The position numbers were made by a program, and so were the translations under genes. From Bacteroidota bacterium (GTDB taxonomy: Bacteria; Bacteroidota; Bacteroidia; 2-12-FULL-35-15): a DNA stretch of 36,237 nucleotides. Where the stretch lies: positions 1 to 36,237 of the forward strand of contig JAHEYB010000037.1 in the NCBI GenBank assembly GCA_023251805.1, read 5' to 3'. Positions 32,776 through 36,237 of this stretch are shown here, one piece after another. The notes under the pieces were generated by a model. The model was given only the letters and a program-made list of their open reading frames with translations. It made no database searches and was not told where the DNA came from. Every line of letters starts with the position of its first letter. Position 1 is the stretch's first letter.

Positions 32776-35700
32776 ATGAAAAAAAGCGTCCTTTTAATTT
32801 TTCTTTTGATATTATCATTAGCATCTGTTTCTCAAAACTATAGAAAACAAATTGAGGAACTGGATACGGCATATTACCACGATGATTTTGCCGGAGCAAA
32901 AAAACGCATTGCCGAACTATTTCCGAAAATAGATAAGATAAAAGATGATACATTATTGGTAGAATTTTTAAATACTTGCGGTTCGGTTTATTATAACACT
33001 GATGAATTTGAAGAGGCAGAAAAATATTTTTCATTGGCAGCGGAAAAAGCAAAAAATACTTTAGGTGAAACCGAATACCATTATGCATTGGCGATTTTTA
33101 ATTTAGCAGGTTGTTACAAACAAGAAGGAAGATATTCAGAAGCGGAACCTTTGTATTTAAAATCCTTGCCGGTTCTTGCTGAAGCATTTGGACAAAGTAG
33201 TTTGCAATACACACGTTGTTTTTACACCTTGGCCGGATTGTATATTGATATGGCGCGCTACAACGATGCAGAAGGAATGTGTGTAGCAGCGGTTAATTTT
33301 TACAAAGAGGTATTAGGAAATGAAAGTCCCGATTACCTTGGAGCTTTAGGTTCAATTGCTATTGTGTATCAAGGGCAAGGAAAATACGACAAAGCAGAAG
33401 AAATTTTTCTTGCCTTATTGAATTACAAGGAAGGACAAAAAATAAAAGACACAGGAGAAATCAATACGCTGTACAATAACTTGGGAGAGTTGTATCGTGT
33501 GATGGGCGATTACGAAAGAGCGGAACCTGCTTTAACGAAAGCGGTGAACTCTTCTCCCGAAAATTCGTACGCTGCAGCAACTTCTTTAAATAATTTAGCA
33601 TTGGTGCAAAAAGCAATTGGAAAATATGCTGAAGCAGAAATTTCGTACAAAAAAGCGCTGGACGTATATAAATTTTTAAATAAAACCAATCATCCCGATT
33701 ATACCAATCCCTTAAACAATTTAGGTGAGCTGTACCGTACCATGGGCAGAACGCAAGAAGCAGCCAATGCTTTTTTGGAAGTAATTGAAATTCGAAAAAA
33801 ATTGTTGGGAACAGATCATCCCAATTATGCGAATGGATTAAACAATTTAGCCTTGTTGGAATCAGAAGTGGGAAATTTTGAAGGTGCAGAACAACATTTT
33901 TTAGAGTGTAAAGAAATCTATAAAAAAATACTTGGAGAGAAGCATCGCTTTTATGCCAATTGCTTAAACAATTTAGCTTTTGTGTATAAAGCTACCGGCA
34001 AATTAGAAAAAGCAGAGGAAACATATTTGGAGTGTTTGAAAATTTCCAAAGAAACAGTTGGCGAGAATAGCGATAAGTATGGTTTGTATTTGGGAGGATT
34101 GGCGGGAACGTATCGTATGATGAAAAAATACGACAAGGCTATTCCGCTTATTGAAAAGTCGATGGAAATTCTGAAAAATAAATTAGGAGAAACGCATTAC
34201 GATTATATTCAAACGGAATACAATTTAGCAGAAACGTACAGAGAAAAAGGGAATTATGCCGATGCTAAAATACATTACCTAAGTTCAATAAAAGGATATT
34301 TATTTTTAATTGAAAAATATTTTCCATCCTTGGGCGAAAAAGAGAAAACAGATTTTTATTTTACTGTGAACATTGCTTTTGAAACCTTCAACTCTTTTGT
34401 AATTCAAATGAAAACAGAGTATCCGGAAGAAAACCTGGATGACTTAGTAGCACGAATGTATGACAATCAATTGGTGATAAAATCCTTATTGCTTAAAGAA
34501 ACAGGAAAAATAAAAACACAAGTTGCACAAAGTGGCGACAAACAATTAAAAGAGGATTATGAATCATTATTAAAAATGCGGGAAACCATTGTTCAGCAAT
34601 ACCGCTTGACTGCGGAAGATTTGCTTGAAGAAGGCGTTGACTTGCCAAAAATGGAAAAAGAGGCGAATGAATTGGAACAAAAAATTACAGCTGTTTCAAA
34701 TATTTCTGTGAAAAAAAATGATTCCAATAAATCATGGAAAGACATACAGCAAAAATTAAAAGCGGATGAATGTGTGGTGGAAATGGTGAGAACAGAATTT
34801 TATAACGAAGGCCGATGGACAGATTCTATTTATTATTCAGCAATGGTGATTGATAAAACATGCACTGTTCCCAAATTTGTTTTTATAAAAAACGGGAACG
34901 AGCTGGAAACCAAGGTTGCTGCAAATTACCGTCAGTTAATCAAAACACGAAAGCCGGATGAAACTTCCTACAACGCACTTTGGAAACCATTGAAAGAAGC
35001 AATTGGAAATGCGAAGAAAATTTATTTTTCTCCCGATGGAATTTACCAGCAAGTAAATATTTACACCTTAAAAAATTCGGCAACACAAAAATACCTTGTT
35101 GAAGAAGCAAACATTGTATTGCTAACAAATTCACAAGATTTGATAGAAACAGTTTCGAGTTCAAGTTCCAAAACAGCTGAAATATTTTCGTATCCCGATT
35201 ATGACTTTGTAGCAAGTACTGCAGAAGTAAAATCTACTGAACCTTTATCCAGATATGGTTTTACGAAATTGGCTGAGTTACCCGGAACAAAAATTGAAGC
35301 CGATTCTATTACTAAAATTTTGAAATTTAGAAACTGGATAGTAAACGAACATTTGCAGGCAGAGGCAACAGAAGGAGCGATTAAAAAAATTCAAAATCCC
35401 AAAATTTTACACATTGCAACACATGGATTTTTTTTACAAGATGTAGCTGAAAATGCAAGTGTGGTGATGGGAATGCAAGCATCCATTGCCAGAGAAAATC
35501 CCTTGTTGCGCTCCGGATTAATGTTTGCGGGAGCCGCATCCATTGCCCGCGATTCATTGGTGGACAATACTACCGATGATGGAATTTTAACAGCGTATGA
35601 AGCAGCAAACATGAATTTAACACAAACCGATTTGGTAGTATTGTCGGCTTGCGAAACCGGCTTGGGTGAAATGAAAAACAGTCAGGGAGTTTATGGTTTG

Positions 35701-35922
35701 CAGCGCGCATTTATGGTTGCCGGTGCAAAATCAGTTATTATGAGTTTGTGGGTGGTGGATGATTTTGCAACACAGGAATTGATGAGTAATTTTTATCGTG
35801 AATGGTTGAAAGATCCATCAGCAGAAAACAGACAAAAAGCATTTCGCATCGCACAACTCAAATTAAAAGAAAAATTTCCGGAGCCTTATTATTGGGGTGC
35901 TTTTGTGATGGTGGGGAAATAA
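32776..35922 (+). CDS. Exported TPR-CHAT protease-like protein
   Basis: This encodes 1048 residues from the ATG at 32776, which opens the signal peptide (MKKSVLLIFLLILSLASVSQ). A 21-codon extension upstream starts inside the 157-bp repeat and is rejected. Residues about 60-510 are roughly ten TPR units of the kinesin-light-chain type (NNLALVQKAIGKYAEAEISYKKAL; NNLGELYRTMGRTQEAANAFLEV). A helical linker follows. Residues about 720-1048 form a CHAT domain (caspase-like fold) with the catalytic pair H883 (HIATHGFF) and C959 (VLSACETGLGE), plus GVYGLQRAFMVAGAKSVIMSLW and the terminal YWGAFVMVGK. CHAT domains are often proteases activated through their sensor repeats. Export is notable, since the best-studied CHAT enzymes are cytoplasmic. 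The stop abuts the convergent neighbour with no gap. Confidence 0.93.
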   Translation: MKKSVLLIFLLILSLASVSQNYRKQIEELDTAYYHDDFAGAKKRIAELFPKIDKIKDDTLLVEFLNTCGSVYYNTDEFEEAEKYFSLAAEKAKNTLGETEYHYALAIFNLAGCYKQEGRYSEAEPLYLKSLPVLAEAFGQSSLQYTRCFYTLAGLYIDMARYNDAEGMCVAAVNFYKEVLGNESPDYLGALGSIAIVYQGQGKYDKAEEIFLALLNYKEGQKIKDTGEINTLYNNLGELYRVMGDYERAEPALTKAVNSSPENSYAAATSLNNLALVQKAIGKYAEAEISYKKALDVYKFLNKTNHPDYTNPLNNLGELYRTMGRTQEAANAFLEVIEIRKKLLGTDHPNYANGLNNLALLESEVGNFEGAEQHFLECKEIYKKILGEKHRFYANCLNNLAFVYKATGKLEKAEETYLECLKISKETVGENSDKYGLYLGGLAGTYRMMKKYDKAIPLIEKSMEILKNKLGETHYDYIQTEYNLAETYREKGNYADAKIHYLSSIKGYLFLIEKYFPSLGEKEKTDFYFTVNIAFETFNSFVIQMKTEYPEENLDDLVARMYDNQLVIKSLLLKETGKIKTQVAQSGDKQLKEDYESLLKMRETIVQQYRLTAEDLLEEGVDLPKMEKEANELEQKITAVSNISVKKNDSNKSWKDIQQKLKADECVVEMVRTEFYNEGRWTDSIYYSAMVIDKTCTVPKFVFIKNGNELETKVAANYRQLIKTRKPDETSYNALWKPLKEAIGNAKKIYFSPDGIYQQVNIYTLKNSATQKYLVEEANIVLLTNSQDLIETVSSSSSKTAEIFSYPDYDFVASTAEVKSTEPLSRYGFTKLAELPGTKIEADSITKILKFRNWIVNEHLQAEATEGAIKKIQNPKILHIATHGFFLQDVAENASVVMGMQASIARENPLLRSGLMFAGAASIARDSLVDNTTDDGILTAYEAANMNLTQTDLVVLSACETGLGEMKNSQGVYGLQRAFMVAGAKSVIMSLWVVDDFATQELMSNFYREWLKDPSAENRQKAFRIAQLKLKEKFPEPYYWGAFVMVGK

Positions 35923-36237
35923 TTACCCTAAAAAATAAAAATAGCAAATCAGTGCAATTATTCCAATTGCAAGATTAATGGCACGTAATGGCGGAGCAAA
36001 TAATAATACAATCCGAAACGGAATAATTCCTGTAAAAGTTAAAAGAAAAATTAAAACAAATTTGTCAACTTCTAAGTTAACAAGTTTCATTGCCTCAATA
36101 AAAGAGCATTCCAATAGGCTGGTCCAGCAAAGGAATAAACTTATAATGAATACAGGAAAATAATTTTGTAATCGTTTTAACAATTTTGTTGCAATAAAGG
36201 CTGTTGCAATTGCTGTTGAAAAGGCAGCTATGACTAC
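35923..36237 (-). CDS. Multi-pass membrane protein, C-terminal part (runs off the window)
   Basis: The minus-strand frame is open from the window edge to the stop at 35923 (105 codons). There is no ATG in the visible part; only a TTG at 36183 could serve as a start, and the frame stays hydrophobic before it (VVIAAFSTAIATAFIATKLL). The start therefore probably lies outside. Four hydrophobic segments are visible: the one above, FPVFIISLFLCW, LIFLLTFTGIIPFRIVLLFA and AINLAIGIIALICYFYFLG. I do not recognise a family. The stop touches the CHAT gene stop (35920-35922). Confidence 0.6.
   Translation of the reverse strand, partial: VVIAAFSTAIATAFIATKLLKRLQNYFPVFIISLFLCWTSLLECSFIEAMKLVNLEVDKFVLIFLLTFTGIIPFRIVLLFAPPLRAINLAIGIIALICYFYFLG

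Noticed and set aside
32776..35922. CRISPR- or gasdermin-associated CHAT defence system
   Set aside because: No cas, gasdermin or other defence partner is present, and the protein has a signal peptide.

Overview
The window is AT-rich DNA from a member of the Bacteroidota. The evidence is consistent across it: proteins with C-terminal type IX secretion (T9SS) sorting domains containing YPNP motifs, a PorP/SprF-family outer-membrane protein, an OmpA-like protein with TPRs, Bacteroidota-style promoters (TTTG ... TAnnTTTG), an ORF6N-domain protein, and A-rich rather than Shine-Dalgarno leaders at nearly all genes. It reads as chromosomal. I see no phage, conjugation, insertion-sequence, CRISPR, tRNA or rRNA genes.

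Layout. 1-4755 (all minus strand) holds the 5' end of a secreted repeat protein cut by the window edge, a secreted TPR-like protein, a DUF4349 lipoprotein, an LRR protein plus GNAT acetyltransferase pair, and a small DUF4190-like membrane protein. 4891-7039 holds an MltF-like lytic transglycosylase convergent with a Tat-exported DsrE-like protein. 7169-10414 holds two secreted T9SS cargo proteins. 10430-11576 holds an ORF6N protein and two tiny cysteine-rich genes. 11789-15406 encodes class Ia ribonucleotide reductase in the order nrdB-nrdA. 15820-18211 holds a DUF3109 protein, a collagen-like secreted protein and a small T9SS protein. 18302-22488 holds glycyl-tRNA synthetase and a TPR/OmpA envelope protein. 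22877-25578 holds a PorP/SprF protein downstream of an ECF sigma factor and its probable membrane anti-sigma partner. 25765-29260 encodes an M16 protease pair, one with the zinc site and one without. 29514-32486 holds HrpB helicase and a small unknown protein. 32776-35922 encodes an exported TPR-CHAT protein. The window ends in a truncated membrane protein.

The main themes are cell-envelope export (T9SS cargo, PorP/SprF, OmpA-TPR, ECF sigma/anti-sigma) and housekeeping (nrdAB, glyS, hrpB). The intergenic spaces carry several families of dispersed palindromic repeats.

The least ordinary items are: a 35-residue membrane-anchored peptide with 10 cysteines in its last 16 residues, next to a second cysteine-rich exported protein and a 15-bp palindrome; a decayed ORF6N gene fragment that now carries part of a promoter for a T9SS cargo gene; an exported CHAT-TPR protein beside a 157-bp repeat with inverted ends; and a structured, possibly transcribed region at 22689-22845.
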